This document shows, piece by piece, positions 8,618-17,195 of a stretch of 57,108 nucleotides of DNA. Made by a program: the position numbers and the translations under genes. This DNA comes from Candidatus Zixiibacteriota bacterium. GTDB taxonomy: Bacteria; Zixibacteria; MSB-5A5; GN15; FEB-12. The notes beneath the pieces were generated by a model. The model saw only the letters and a list, made by a program, of their open reading frames with translations. It did no database searches and was not told the origin of the DNA. Location: contig CP070674.1 in the NCBI GenBank assembly GCA_020351995.1, forward strand, positions 3,455,091-3,512,198, written 5' to 3'. Numbering within the stretch: position 1 is the first letter of the stretch; each line of letters begins with the position of its first letter.

Positions 8618-9661
8618 TTGAAAAGAGAATTGACGCTGAATAAACTGCCGGCGAAGGTTCTGGCTCAGCTTGATCTTGAAACTGTGTTCATCGCGTCTCG
8701 CTGTGCTATCGCCGCGGAAAGACTCCAGGTTTTTCGAAAACTGGATGGAAAAGAGCTGTCCGCTGCCCAGATTGCCCAGCGCGCGGGGATTCATCGCAAA
8801 CATTGTGAGCCGTTCCTCAACTATCTCGTCTTCTTAGGACTTTTGAAAAAGAGAGGTAACCTTTACCGTAATTCGCAGCTGGTTATCAAACATTTTCTGA
8901 AGGCGCGGTCGATCGACTGGACAAGATTATGGTCATACGAGTGTGTCCGTGACTTCGAGGCCCTGACAGTGATGGAGGAAGTCATATCGACCGGCCGAGG
9001 TTGGCGGAAGATCCTGGGCAAAGAGCGTAAGACCGATTATGAGCTTGTGCAGGAGGATCGTCAGTGGGCACGGGACTTTACCTACGCCCTTTATGATTAT
9101 GACCGTCCAAACGCGGAAATTCTCGCAAGGAATCTGGAACTGTCAAACTATCGGAAGTTGCTAGACGTGGGTGGTGGCTCGGGCGTTATGTCTTTCGCAC
9201 TGGTTCGGGCGAACCCCAAGCTGACGACGTGCATACTCGAATATCCACTGGTATGCGAAGTCGCAAATGAAATCATTCGAAAAGAGCGCCTGTCGCGGCG
9301 CGTAAAGACGCTCGCGGGAGATATGAACAAGGCCATTCCTCGTGGTTTCGATGTTATAATGTTCTGGAACATAGGCTTTATCACCACGCAAGTGATGAAG
9401 ATGGCTTACCGGAGTCTGCCTGAGGGCGGAATGGTAGTGCGAAACTGCAGCCTGCCACTGAAACCGAAGACTCTACCACCATCGGCGTTTCTGCATGGAT
9501 ACCTATCGGTCAGGCCACAGGGTCAGTCGGGGCCCGATATCATAAAGTCACTCGAAGATGCCAGCTTTACCGCTGTCAAATGTCGGCAAATCAGCAAGAA
9601 TCTTGGTGTGATCACGGCTCACAAAAGGAATATCCGCAAGCGACGAGTGCCGGAAAGATAG
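8618..9661 (+). CDS. SAM-dependent O-methyltransferase-like protein
   Basis: A protein of about 347 residues with the architecture of class I O-methyltransferases of the caffeate/hydroxyneurosporene type. It has an N-terminal winged-helix dimerisation domain (SAAQIAQRAGIHRKHCEPFL, about residues 50-69) and a C-terminal Rossmann domain with LLDVGGGSGVMSFAL near residues 181-195 as SAM motif I. AGAGGAGG at 8605-8612 is five bases from a TTG at 8618; a GTG at 8612 lies inside that ribosome-binding sequence, so TTG at 8618 is the more likely start. Its substrate cannot be read from sequence. It follows the MBL hydrolase gene by 33 bases. Confidence 0.82.
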   Translation: MKRELTLNKLPAKVLAQLDLETVFIASRCAIAAERLQVFRKLDGKELSAAQIAQRAGIHRKHCEPFLNYLVFLGLLKKRGNLYRNSQLVIKHFLKARSIDWTRLWSYECVRDFEALTVMEEVISTGRGWRKILGKERKTDYELVQEDRQWARDFTYALYDYDRPNAEILARNLELSNYRKLLDVGGGSGVMSFALVRANPKLTTCILEYPLVCEVANEIIRKERLSRRVKTLAGDMNKAIPRGFDVIMFWNIGFITTQVMKMAYRSLPEGGMVVRNCSLPLKPKTLPPSAFLHGYLSVRPQGQSGPDIIKSLEDASFTAVKCRQISKNLGVITAHKRNIRKRRVPER

Positions 9662-9728
9662 ATTTGGAGTTCCGGCAAGAATCGTAGGCGGTTGTTGTCA
9701 TATTTAGCGATAGCACAGGATAAACAAT

Positions 9729-10631
9729 ATGGATAATAAGCGAAGACTACTGAAGCATTTCCTGGCGGGGCTGGCGTACAGGACGCAGAAAGCGCTTCGT
9801 GGCGCACCACCGGAGTTCGCATACTTTCGAGCAGCACCTAAGACCAGAACGCCTCACGAGGTAATCCGCCATATGGATAGTGTGCTGGGATACGCCCGGA
9901 CATATTTCATTGGAGGTACGTACCGTCCGCCGGAGTTCACTGATTTCAAAGATGCGGTCAATCACTTTCATGAAGTTTTGGCCGATATTGCCCGGCACCT
10001 TGAGCAGGGTACGGAGTTTCGAGGCATTACCGAGGAGAAGCTGTTACACGGGCCATTCTCGGATGTGATGACGCATGCCGGACAACTGGGAATACTTCGT
10101 CGGCTGGCAAGCAGTCCGGTTCCGCCGGAGGATTTTATCTATGCTGATATCAGTCCGGACAATCTCGGCCCCGACCAACCTCCCCCGGCCAAGCCCGATA
10201 AGGAATGGCCGGAGGCTCCTGACAGTGGTGAGTTCCTTGCCAGAAAAGAGAGCGTGAAGGCGGAGGAATCGTTGCCTCAGGTACTTTACGAACTCGAAGC
10301 ACGCCTTTTGAAACCCGAGGTCCGACGCTCATCTATTGAGCTGGAGAAATTGCTCGCCGATGAGTTCGTGGAGTTTGGAAGTTCAGGGCAGGTCTTTGAC
10401 AAGCGGGCGATAATTGAATCGCTTGGCAAAGAACCGCAGATTCAGATTTCCATAAGTAACTTCCAGTCGGAGCTCCTGGGACCCGAGATAGCGTTGGTTA
10501 CATATCGGGCCATTTTTTCGGGCCAGAAGGGACAGCCAGATAGACACTCGCTACGCAGCTCAGTCTGGAAACGGACGGATGATACGTGGCGGATGGTCTT
10601 CCATCAAGGCACGCCAAGATCGTCTTCGTAA
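9729..10631 (+). CDS. DinB-like / DUF4440 two-domain protein
   Basis: A protein of 300 residues with two apparent domains. Residues about 1-150 look like a DinB/DfsB-type four-helix bundle: conserved His-containing segments [14 protein letters not shown] and [17 protein letters not shown] could form the metal triad. A proline-rich linker follows ([17 protein letters not shown], about 156-172). Residues about 185-300 resemble a DUF4440 / NTF2-like domain ([41 protein letters not shown]). AGGA at 9717-9720 precedes the ATG by eight bases. No function can be assigned. It converges with the CGNR gene 33 bases away. Confidence 0.7.
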   Translation: MDNKRRLLKHFLAGLAYRTQKALRGAPPEFAYFRAAPKTRTPHEVIRHMDSVLGYARTYFIGGTYRPPEFTDFKDAVNHFHEVLADIARHLEQGTEFRGITEEKLLHGPFSDVMTHAGQLGILRRLASSPVPPEDFIYADISPDNLGPDQPPPAKPDKEWPEAPDSGEFLARKESVKAEESLPQVLYELEARLLKPEVRRSSIELEKLLADEFVEFGSSGQVFDKRAIIESLGKEPQIQISISNFQSELLGPEIALVTYRAIFSGQKGQPDRHSLRSSVWKRTDDTWRMVFHQGTPRSSS

Positions 10632-10664
10632 AAGCCCACAATATATAGAAATAAAGACGCGGGA

Positions 10665-11273
10665 TTACTTCCTTCGACCGGGAAGCCGCCTTTGACCGGA
10701 TTGACGTCTCCGATAAGCCCGGGCCTTATCCCGACTTCCACAGACCGCCATCGAGCACCAGCGGCCTGACTGGTTTTTTGAGTTATCGTAAAAGGCCCAC
10801 TGGCAAACGGGATCATCGCAAGCTTTAAGACGAAACCAGGTTCCCTTATTAACAGCCTTAACGACCCGTGAGACTATCTGACCAAGAGCACCAGCCATTC
10901 CTTGAGCAGCCGGGACCAGCGACAGATCACCGTCGCGAGCGAAGGAAACTGCCAGAGGATACTGACACAGCAGGCTGTTGATGTGGCTGAGGGAAGCAGG
11001 CGACATCATTCCACCGTTATTAGCAAGAAGAAGTGAGCGCAGTGATTCCCGCAACGCGAGGGCGGCCTTAAGATCGGCCGACGATACCGTAGCGGTTGCC
11101 GACAGCAGGCCGTGGCGAACCAGCCAGGATTTGAGGGTCTGTCTGGTGCCGATGTCATCGGTATTTCCCTCGACATCAAGAGTATTGATAAACCCCTGTA
11201 CCATAATGAGTTCACCCGGCGCAGGCTTGCTTCCAGTTTTGAATAGCTCGCGGTTCTTCATAGCTGAGTCCAT
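10665..11273 (-). CDS. CGNR zinc-finger (ABATE) domain protein
   Basis: About 202 residues. The N-terminal half (MVQGFINTLDVEGNTDDI, TRQTLKSWLVRHGLL, LRESLRSLLLANNGG) fits the ABATE stress-related domain, and the C-terminal half carries the CGNR-type zinc-finger pattern CDDPVCQWAFYD...RWCSMAVCGSR, so all four Cys ligands are present. The final signature reads CGSR instead of CGNR. Proteins of this family are thought to be transcription regulators. ATG at 11273 (MDSAMKN) is preferred over an upstream TTG at 11282; a third candidate is ATG at 11261. No clear ribosome-binding site decides between them. Confidence 0.82.
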   Translation of the reverse strand: MDSAMKNRELFKTGSKPAPGELIMVQGFINTLDVEGNTDDIGTRQTLKSWLVRHGLLSATATVSSADLKAALALRESLRSLLLANNGGMMSPASLSHINSLLCQYPLAVSFARDGDLSLVPAAQGMAGALGQIVSRVVKAVNKGTWFRLKACDDPVCQWAFYDNSKNQSGRWCSMAVCGSRDKARAYRRRQSGQRRLPGRRK

Positions 11274-11405
11274 TATAAGCAATGAAAAATCACGTGTCCA
11301 GCAAAATAACCGGCAACATAGCTTTACCGGTTACGTAACCAATAATATGACTTTAGTGGTGACGGCGGGTCATGGCGACAAAAATCATAAACTGGAGAAT
11401 TTCGT

Positions 11406-12362
11406 ATGGATAATCAGGATATAGCCGGGCGGCTTCAGTCGACTCTCTCGGAGCACGGTTTCAAATCGTCGATAGTATCGGCCAGTCATGCTTCGGAGTT
11501 GCGTGAGACTATTGCCGAGCATATGGAATCGGGTGTTATTGACCGACGCGGCTATCGCGGGTACGTGGCGTTCTTTGAAAAGATGTTATCGCAGCAGGTT
11601 CCCTGGGCACAGTCGATCGTTGCCATCGCGGTGCCGAGACCGGTGCTGGAAGTTATTTTTGCTGCGGATGGACAGAAGCGGTCGACTCTTATACCTCCAA
11701 CTTACGAGCACAGCGTTGACGCCACCGTTAAGACTATAATAGAGGGGGTGCTGGCGCCTCACGGCTACCGTTTCGTGCGCGCCGAGTTGCCCAAGAAATT
11801 GTTGGCGGCTCGCAGTGGCCTGGCCCGGTACGGGAAAAACAATATTGCTTATGTGAAGGGCATGGGCAGTTATCTGCGCCTTCTCACTTTCTACACCGAC
11901 CTTCCGACAGTCGCGGACCGCTGGCAAGACCCGCAGGTGCTTGACGAATGTGCCGGCTGTGCGGCGTGTATCAATAAGTGTCCGGCGGGAGCTATCGATC
12001 CGGATCGCTTTTATCTGCGCACCACGCGGTGTTTGACTTACCACAACGAATCGCCCGATCCATTTCCGTCATGGATAGACGAGTCATGGCACCACTGTTT
12101 GGTGGGATGTATGAAGTGCCAGCATTTCTGTCCGGCGAACAAGGACGTTCGGTCATGGAGAAGACATCTGGCGGAGTTCACCGAAGAGGAAACCGCGCTG
12201 CTGTTAAAAGGTTTGCCCGCATGTGACCTGCCTCCTACCCTGGTTGCGAAATTCGATGACCTTGGATTACTGGAGGAGCCCGTGGTACTGGCCAGAAATC
12301 TGAAGAGTGTGCTGACAGCGAAGGGCCGATTGGTCGCTGGCGGGGTGAGCACCGGCGAATAG
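11406..12362 (+). CDS. QueG-like double-cluster 4Fe-4S protein
   Basis: A protein of 318 residues resembling epoxyqueuosine reductase (QueG) and related cobalamin-dependent reductases. The N-terminal domain has SGLARYGKNNIAYV, corresponding to the GWxGKNT segment of QueG. The C-terminal half has two [4Fe-4S] motifs: CAGCAACINKCPAGAI near residue 180 and CLVGCMKCQHFCPANK near residue 234. The region between the cores (RTTRCLTYHNE) also matches the family. It lacks the C-terminal HEAT extension of longer QueG forms. Sequence details differ from textbook QueG, so a related reductase with another substrate is possible. GGAG at 11394-11397 precedes the ATG. Confidence 0.78.
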   Translation: MDNQDIAGRLQSTLSEHGFKSSIVSASHASELRETIAEHMESGVIDRRGYRGYVAFFEKMLSQQVPWAQSIVAIAVPRPVLEVIFAADGQKRSTLIPPTYEHSVDATVKTIIEGVLAPHGYRFVRAELPKKLLAARSGLARYGKNNIAYVKGMGSYLRLLTFYTDLPTVADRWQDPQVLDECAGCAACINKCPAGAIDPDRFYLRTTRCLTYHNESPDPFPSWIDESWHHCLVGCMKCQHFCPANKDVRSWRRHLAEFTEEETALLLKGLPACDLPPTLVAKFDDLGLLEEPVVLARNLKSVLTAKGRLVAGGVSTGE

Positions 12363-12650
12363 CCTGGCAATCCTAAGAAAGACCCACGAATTGGCCCCAG
12401 TGGACATCACACGCCGGGGTTTCAAAATGAAACACGCCTCATCGGTTGGTTAGTGCCCACCGCCGCAAGTCACACATCAGGCTGGCTCGCATTCCTAATC
12501 ACCATCAAGGCGAAAAGCGCTTAAACTAATAGCCTGACCTGTCGATAGTTGGAGATAGGGATAGTATTGGAAGGCCGCCCGGGGCGACCATCAGCGGTGA
12601 GCCGTGACGCGACCGGGGAGAAAAGAAACTGTGATCCCTGGGAAACATCA
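12363..12650. other. Intergenic region before the surface-protein operon
   Basis: The 288 bases contain no convincing gene. An open frame in phase with the following gene reaches a TTG at 12549, but the signal peptide begins only at the ATG at 12651, so the upstream part is untranslated leader. I looked for riboswitch-like motifs (for example c-di-GMP aptamer cores) and found none that I trust. Confidence 0.4.
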
Positions 12651-15428
12651 ATGAAACGACTTCGGCTGTACTACATTGGTGCTGTCTTGCTAGCAGTCGC
12701 TGCCGGTGATTGTCTCGCGGAAATCAATCTGGTTCAAGATACGAGTGAAACCGCCCAAATCTCGAATTCGGTAAGCGCGACTTTCAGCCAGACGCCGACC
12801 GAGGGCAATCTCTTGATCGCCATCGCGGGTAATCGCATCGGTTCGACCGCTCCGTCGACTCCTTCCGGTTGGTCTTTGCTCATAGACGAGGCATCGGGGA
12901 CACCGGGTCAGATTATTTATTACAAGATAGCGGGGGCATCGGAATCGGCCACTCTCACGGTGGGGCCCTACCCGATAAGTACCAGCAGGGGGCTGCATCT
13001 TTACGAATACTCCGGGATAGACACACTAAGTCCTATAGGGGATTCGGTATCCACGAGCGGTAGCGGTCTGAACGTTACATCGGGAGACGTAACCACCGAC
13101 GATGAAGCGTTAATCCTGGCCGGTGTAACCATCAACGCCATTACATCATTTTCGAGCTGGTCCAATTCATTTGAAGAGATAAACGATTTCATTAACGCAG
13201 GTACGCCGGTCAACAAGACCGTTTATGCCAGCGCTCATCTGATGTCGTATGATGCCGGCACGTTTTCGACCACCGGCACCAGCGACTCAACCGGCCCGTG
13301 GCTGTGCCACCTCTTGACGATCAATGCGGAGGCTGACTGCGAGTGCACAGTGACCACTGTGGCGGATGCGGGCCCCGGTTCACTTCGGGAATGTCTTGAG
13401 TATGCCAACAATTGTTCACGGACTACCATATCATTCAACATCGCAGAGCCGTGCAATCAGAGCAAGGGTGGTGACAGCTGGTGGCGAATATCACCGACAA
13501 GCCAATTGCCGTACATAAATTCCCACCTGACCGCTATCGATGGCACGACACAGGCAATCAATCAAGGCGACAGCAACAGCCTGGGGCCGGAGATTGAGAT
13601 CAATGGCGCACTGGCCGGTTCGGTGGACGGTTTTACCGTTTATAAGCCTGATAATCTCATAAGAGGTCTTGTCATCAACGGTTTCAGCGGCTCGACCAGG
13701 GGAGGTATTTTCTTCACGAGTTGGGAATGTACGGGAAACTCTGTGCATGGCTGCTATCTGGGCACCAGTGCTACCGGTGATTCAGCTATCGCCAATTATA
13801 ATGGTGTGCGATTCATGACATGGGCGAGAAATAACCAGATTGGCGGTCCAGGCGCAGATGAGTGGAATCTGATATCGGGAAACACCAACTACGGTATATA
13901 TCAAACCACCAACTGTAATAACAATGAATTCCTGGGCAATCATATCGGGACCAACGCCGCCGGGACAGCAGCGCTAGGAAACGGCATTTACGGGATTTAT
14001 TCCTCAGCCAGTAGGGGGGTCATCATCGGGGGTACAGGTGCGGGAAAAGGTAATCTGGTTTCCGGTAACGGTAGCCACGGCATTTACCTATCCGGTTCCG
14101 ACAGTGCCAGGGTTCAGGGCAACAATATTGGTACTGATTTGAGCGGTACGGCCAAGATTTCCAACGGAGGAGCCGGAATTTCCGTGTCCACTAGCGACAC
14201 TGTCATGATCGGGGGAGCATCAAACGGGGCAGGCAATGTCACTTCAGGAAACGGGAGACAGGGTATTGTTGTCGCAGGTGGAAATCTGTGCTATATCTAT
14301 GGCAACCATATTGGCACGGGTCAAACGGGAACTGAAACCGGGCTGGGCAATGACTCAAGCAGCGTGAAGTTATACAACAGCGAAAGCACCGACACGATGA
14401 AGGTTGGTGGTCTGAACGAAGGCGAAGGCAATATAATCGCCGGTGGCGCTTATGCCGGAGTCTACGTTGACAGGAATGGGGCCGAGATAGAGGTCGCAGG
14501 CAACACAGTTATAAACCATGACGGAAGCGGTGTTTTGTCAGACTCTCAGGGGCTCAGGATTGTTGGAAACCTCATATGGGGTAACGGCAGCCGAGGGATT
14601 TCCGTATACGGCACCAACAATAAGATATATCACAATACCATACACGGCAACGGTCATATCAACACGCGCAGCGGCATCTGGGTGAACGCCACGGGCACAA
14701 TTATCAAGAACAACATAATCACTGGCAGCGCGGATTATGGAATACATGACAGTCTCGCCTACGCGACCGAAGAATACAACCTGATCACGGACGAGTTCAC
14801 CAACGCCCCAAACGATTCGGGTCGGGCCAATATCAGTCTCGACGCCAGTGATATCAACGCCGATCCTCTATACGCTGATACATTAGCGGGTGATTTTACA
14901 CTAACCGAGCCGACCAGTCCGGCAATAGACGCCGGTCTGCCACTGGGTGCCGACCAGCCGGATATGAACGGCGCCGAGCCGGGGAATTTTAACGGGACGG
15001 CACCTGATATGGGAGCTTTCGAGTCATCCGCTCCAGGAGTGTTAAGCGTTTTCGTGACCAACTCCACTTTCGGTTTCGGGGTCGTTCAAATAAACCAGTG
15101 GCTGCCGGCCGATTCGAGTCTTGTCATCAACAACGGGGCCGTGGCGGAGAACTTTCTGGGTCGCATAGGTACTCTTACGGACGGAAGCAATACCTGGGAC
15201 ATCAGCGACGTGACCAATGGCGCGGACAGTATTCGTGCTCAGTGGTCAACGGCGAGCGGCACGGGACCGTGGACCGACATCGCCGCTTATGCTTCCGATT
15301 TCAGTTTTGCCACCAATGTGGCCGTGAGTGATACCGTTATAATTTGGTTTCGTATTCAGACGCCTGTGTCGACGTCGTCCTACGGCCAGCACCAGTCACT
15401 ATTCACAGTTACAGCCGAAGCTTTCTGA
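12651..15428 (+). CDS. Secreted right-handed parallel beta-helix protein
   Basis: About 925 residues. The ATG at 12651 gives a standard signal peptide (MKRLRLYYIGAVLLAVAAG, cleavage near DCLA). Residues about 25-240 form an unrecognised beta-rich domain. A CSLREAI-like entry motif follows (VTTVADAGPGSLRECLEYAN), then a long stretch of parallel beta-helix repeats marked by recurring NxISGN, GxYG, GNxIGT and GGxGxGxGN elements (about residues 300-700). A segment SPAIDAGLP...DMGAFESSAPG ends the helix, as in polymorphic outer-membrane/pectin-lyase-like proteins. The last 120 residues form a beta domain (SLVINNGAVAENFLGRIG) that resembles the small secreted protein encoded next. Probably a cell-surface or extracellular protein; ligand or enzymatic activity unknown. 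Confidence 0.85.
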   Translation: MKRLRLYYIGAVLLAVAAGDCLAEINLVQDTSETAQISNSVSATFSQTPTEGNLLIAIAGNRIGSTAPSTPSGWSLLIDEASGTPGQIIYYKIAGASESATLTVGPYPISTSRGLHLYEYSGIDTLSPIGDSVSTSGSGLNVTSGDVTTDDEALILAGVTINAITSFSSWSNSFEEINDFINAGTPVNKTVYASAHLMSYDAGTFSTTGTSDSTGPWLCHLLTINAEADCECTVTTVADAGPGSLRECLEYANNCSRTTISFNIAEPCNQSKGGDSWWRISPTSQLPYINSHLTAIDGTTQAINQGDSNSLGPEIEINGALAGSVDGFTVYKPDNLIRGLVINGFSGSTRGGIFFTSWECTGNSVHGCYLGTSATGDSAIANYNGVRFMTWARNNQIGGPGADEWNLISGNTNYGIYQTTNCNNNEFLGNHIGTNAAGTAALGNGIYGIYSSASRGVIIGGTGAGKGNLVSGNGSHGIYLSGSDSARVQGNNIGTDLSGTAKISNGGAGISVSTSDTVMIGGASNGAGNVTSGNGRQGIVVAGGNLCYIYGNHIGTGQTGTETGLGNDSSSVKLYNSESTDTMKVGGLNEGEGNIIAGGAYAGVYVDRNGAEIEVAGNTVINHDGSGVLSDSQGLRIVGNLIWGNGSRGISVYGTNNKIYHNTIHGNGHINTRSGIWVNATGTIIKNNIITGSADYGIHDSLAYATEEYNLITDEFTNAPNDSGRANISLDASDINADPLYADTLAGDFTLTEPTSPAIDAGLPLGADQPDMNGAEPGNFNGTAPDMGAFESSAPGVLSVFVTNSTFGFGVVQINQWLPADSSLVINNGAVAENFLGRIGTLTDGSNTWDISDVTNGADSIRAQWSTASGTGPWTDIAAYASDFSFATNVAVSDTVIIWFRIQTPVSTSSYGQHQSLFTVTAEAF

Positions 15429-15470
15429 GCCAATCGGAAGCCTCAATTTGTGGGCGGGTCACGATACTCA

Positions 15471-15487
15471 CGTTTCACCGTGAAACG
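15471..15487. repeat. Inverted repeat downstream of the beta-helix gene
   Basis: CGTTTCAC-C-GTGAAACG is an exact 8-1-8 inverted repeat 43 bases after the stop. It is not followed by a T-tract, so a Rho-independent terminator is not supported. It could be an operator or an mRNA-processing hairpin. Confidence 0.35.
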
Positions 15488-15660
15488 CTGCCCTATTCGA
15501 CGGGACACCTCCGTGTCAAGATCCCGTGGTTAACAATATTAACTTATGAATACCTGAATTCTCCTAATTATACATGGTCAAATGTACCTCGTTACTGCCG
15601 ATAATTGACAGTATACAACTGGGTTTGCAAACAGATTATCACGGGGGTGATGAAGTGAGA

Positions 15661-16197
15661 ATGATGGGAAAGCGGGGGATGGCATGTGGTCTTATAGCGC
15701 TGACGGTGCTCTTGTTGGCTTCGGCTATTCAAGCCGCCAATCCGGCCAACATTAATGTTACGGTAACAGTACAGAATCTCAGTGTCAGCGCCTCAGGGCC
15801 GATCGCCTTTGGTACGGTCACAGCGGGCAGCAGCACGGTAGCGAGCGATTCTTCCCACGTAGTAAACGACGGCAATATCGCAGAAACATATTCAATTAGC
15901 TTGACCAATCCGGGCGGCTGGACGGCAGTCCAGGCTGTGCCCGGCGACGAGGAGTACGCCCTGTCAGTGATGTTCAATTCTGACCTGCCACTGGTCGGCG
16001 ACTTCGCTTATGCTGACCACGCCCTCACAACTTCATCCGTAGCGTCATCGGGCACCAAATTCGCCGGTGACCAGACTGGTTTATCGGTGGCAGCGAGTGG
16101 CATTCGCTACCTGTGGTTCAAGTTTGAATCTCCAGCGAGTACCGTGGTGACGGCAGAGCAGACGATAATTATCACCATCACGGCGGCAGCCAGCTAA
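15661..16197 (+). CDS. Small secreted beta-domain protein
   Basis: About 178 residues from ATG 15661 (MMGKRGMACGLIALTVLLLA), with a signal peptide ending near AIQAANPAN. GGGGGTGA at 15643-15650 would also allow a GTG at 15655; both give the same mature protein. The mature part (VTVQNLSVSASGPIAFGTVT, SHVVNDGNIAETYSISL, IRYLWFKFESPAS) is beta-rich and shares a visible pattern with the C-terminal module of the preceding beta-helix protein. There are no cysteines in the mature chain. Function unknown; it is probably a surface or fibre subunit made with its neighbours. Confidence 0.72.
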   Translation: MMGKRGMACGLIALTVLLLASAIQAANPANINVTVTVQNLSVSASGPIAFGTVTAGSSTVASDSSHVVNDGNIAETYSISLTNPGGWTAVQAVPGDEEYALSVMFNSDLPLVGDFAYADHALTTSSVASSGTKFAGDQTGLSVAASGIRYLWFKFESPASTVVTAEQTIIITITAAAS

Positions 16198-16225
16198 TTC
16201 GAAGACATCTCAGCGAGAGACAGCA

Positions 16226-17173
16226 ATGTTTGATAACGTTCTCAATCGGACCGAAAATTGGCGGGGTATGACGCTGAAGTGGATCAGCGGCAGCATATTG
16301 TTGCTGCTCTTTTTTGCTTCGTCGGCCAGTACCGGCGGATTGCGCACACAATTGGGTGAGGTGGTGGTTGAGAATTTGCAGATCGGCCAGTCCTACAGTC
16401 TCAGGGACCTGGCCAACCTCAGCCTGAGGGTTATAAACACCAGCGATTATAGCGTGGAATTGCGGATGGACTTGCTTGCTCCGGGCGAGGCTGAACTGAA
16501 ACATGAAGCGGAACCCATTCCGGATTTATCGTGGATATCTCTCAGCTGTGACTCGTTCTACCTGGAGAGTGGGAAGGAAGCGGTTTCGGAAATAGTCATG
16601 GCAATACCCGATGAGGAACGGTATTTGGGCAAGCGATATCAATTCATGATCTGGTCACATACTGTACCGGGATCGGAGGGCGGAATGTTCCTGGCTACCG
16701 GGCTAAAGAGTCGGATTATTTTCACCACTGATTCTGTCAGTTCAGACCGTTCCGCCGGTTTGGAGGTTCCGTCCGGAAGTGCGGCTTTTGCGGTCTTGCC
16801 CACCGAGCTTCATCTAGACCAGGTGCCGGGGGGAACAAGTTACGATATACACATGAACACGGGTACCGCGCTGCTGATAAAGAATCCCACCGACGACGAA
16901 CTGACGCTTAAGCTTTACAGCAGGACAGTTGGCGGTTCACTTGCCTCCCTGGAGCCCGGATGGGAGGATACACCTGATGCGGGATATTTAACATTCGACG
17001 CGAACGAGGTCAGGATACCTCCCAGGGCAGTGCGAGCGGTAAATCCTTACCTGCGGGTACCTGAGGAGGCGGGGCTGCAAGGGAAGAAATTAATGTTTGT
17101 GATTCATGTCTGCGATGAAACACGACAGGTGATTACGGGGGTCTACGTGCGCGTATTTGCGGCTTTGAAATAA
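16226..17173 (+). CDS. Secreted Ig-like protein of unknown function
   Basis: 315 residues with a signal sequence at about residues 18-36 (WISGSILLLLFFASSAS). A start at ATG 16268 (MTLKWISG) would place the signal peptide at the very N-terminus, so 16226 may be slightly too long. The mature protein has two probable beta-sandwich regions, one around VVVENLQIGQSYSLRDLANL and LRVINTSDYSVELRMDLL, the other around LLIKNPTDDELTLKLYSR and VRIPPRAVRAVNPYLRVPE. The alternation of NxTxD turns and hydrophobic strands recalls pilus-chaperone-like or COG1470-type Ig modules, but I cannot name a family. It lies between the small secreted protein and the giant repeat protein. Confidence 0.68.
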   Translation: MFDNVLNRTENWRGMTLKWISGSILLLLFFASSASTGGLRTQLGEVVVENLQIGQSYSLRDLANLSLRVINTSDYSVELRMDLLAPGEAELKHEAEPIPDLSWISLSCDSFYLESGKEAVSEIVMAIPDEERYLGKRYQFMIWSHTVPGSEGGMFLATGLKSRIIFTTDSVSSDRSAGLEVPSGSAAFAVLPTELHLDQVPGGTSYDIHMNTGTALLIKNPTDDELTLKLYSRTVGGSLASLEPGWEDTPDAGYLTFDANEVRIPPRAVRAVNPYLRVPEEAGLQGKKLMFVIHVCDETRQVITGVYVRVFAALK

Positions 17174-17195
17174 TAACAATACCGGTGCTAGAGAG

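Noticed and set aside
12363-12650. Riboswitch in the leader of the beta-helix gene
   Set aside because: I looked for c-di-GMP, cobalamin and SAM aptamer cores and could not find a convincing match.
13800-14400. Repeated DNA pattern suggesting a CRISPR-like or tandem array
   Set aside because: The periodicity is at the protein level (beta-helix turns with varying codons) inside an open gene; repeats are not identical and there are no spacers.
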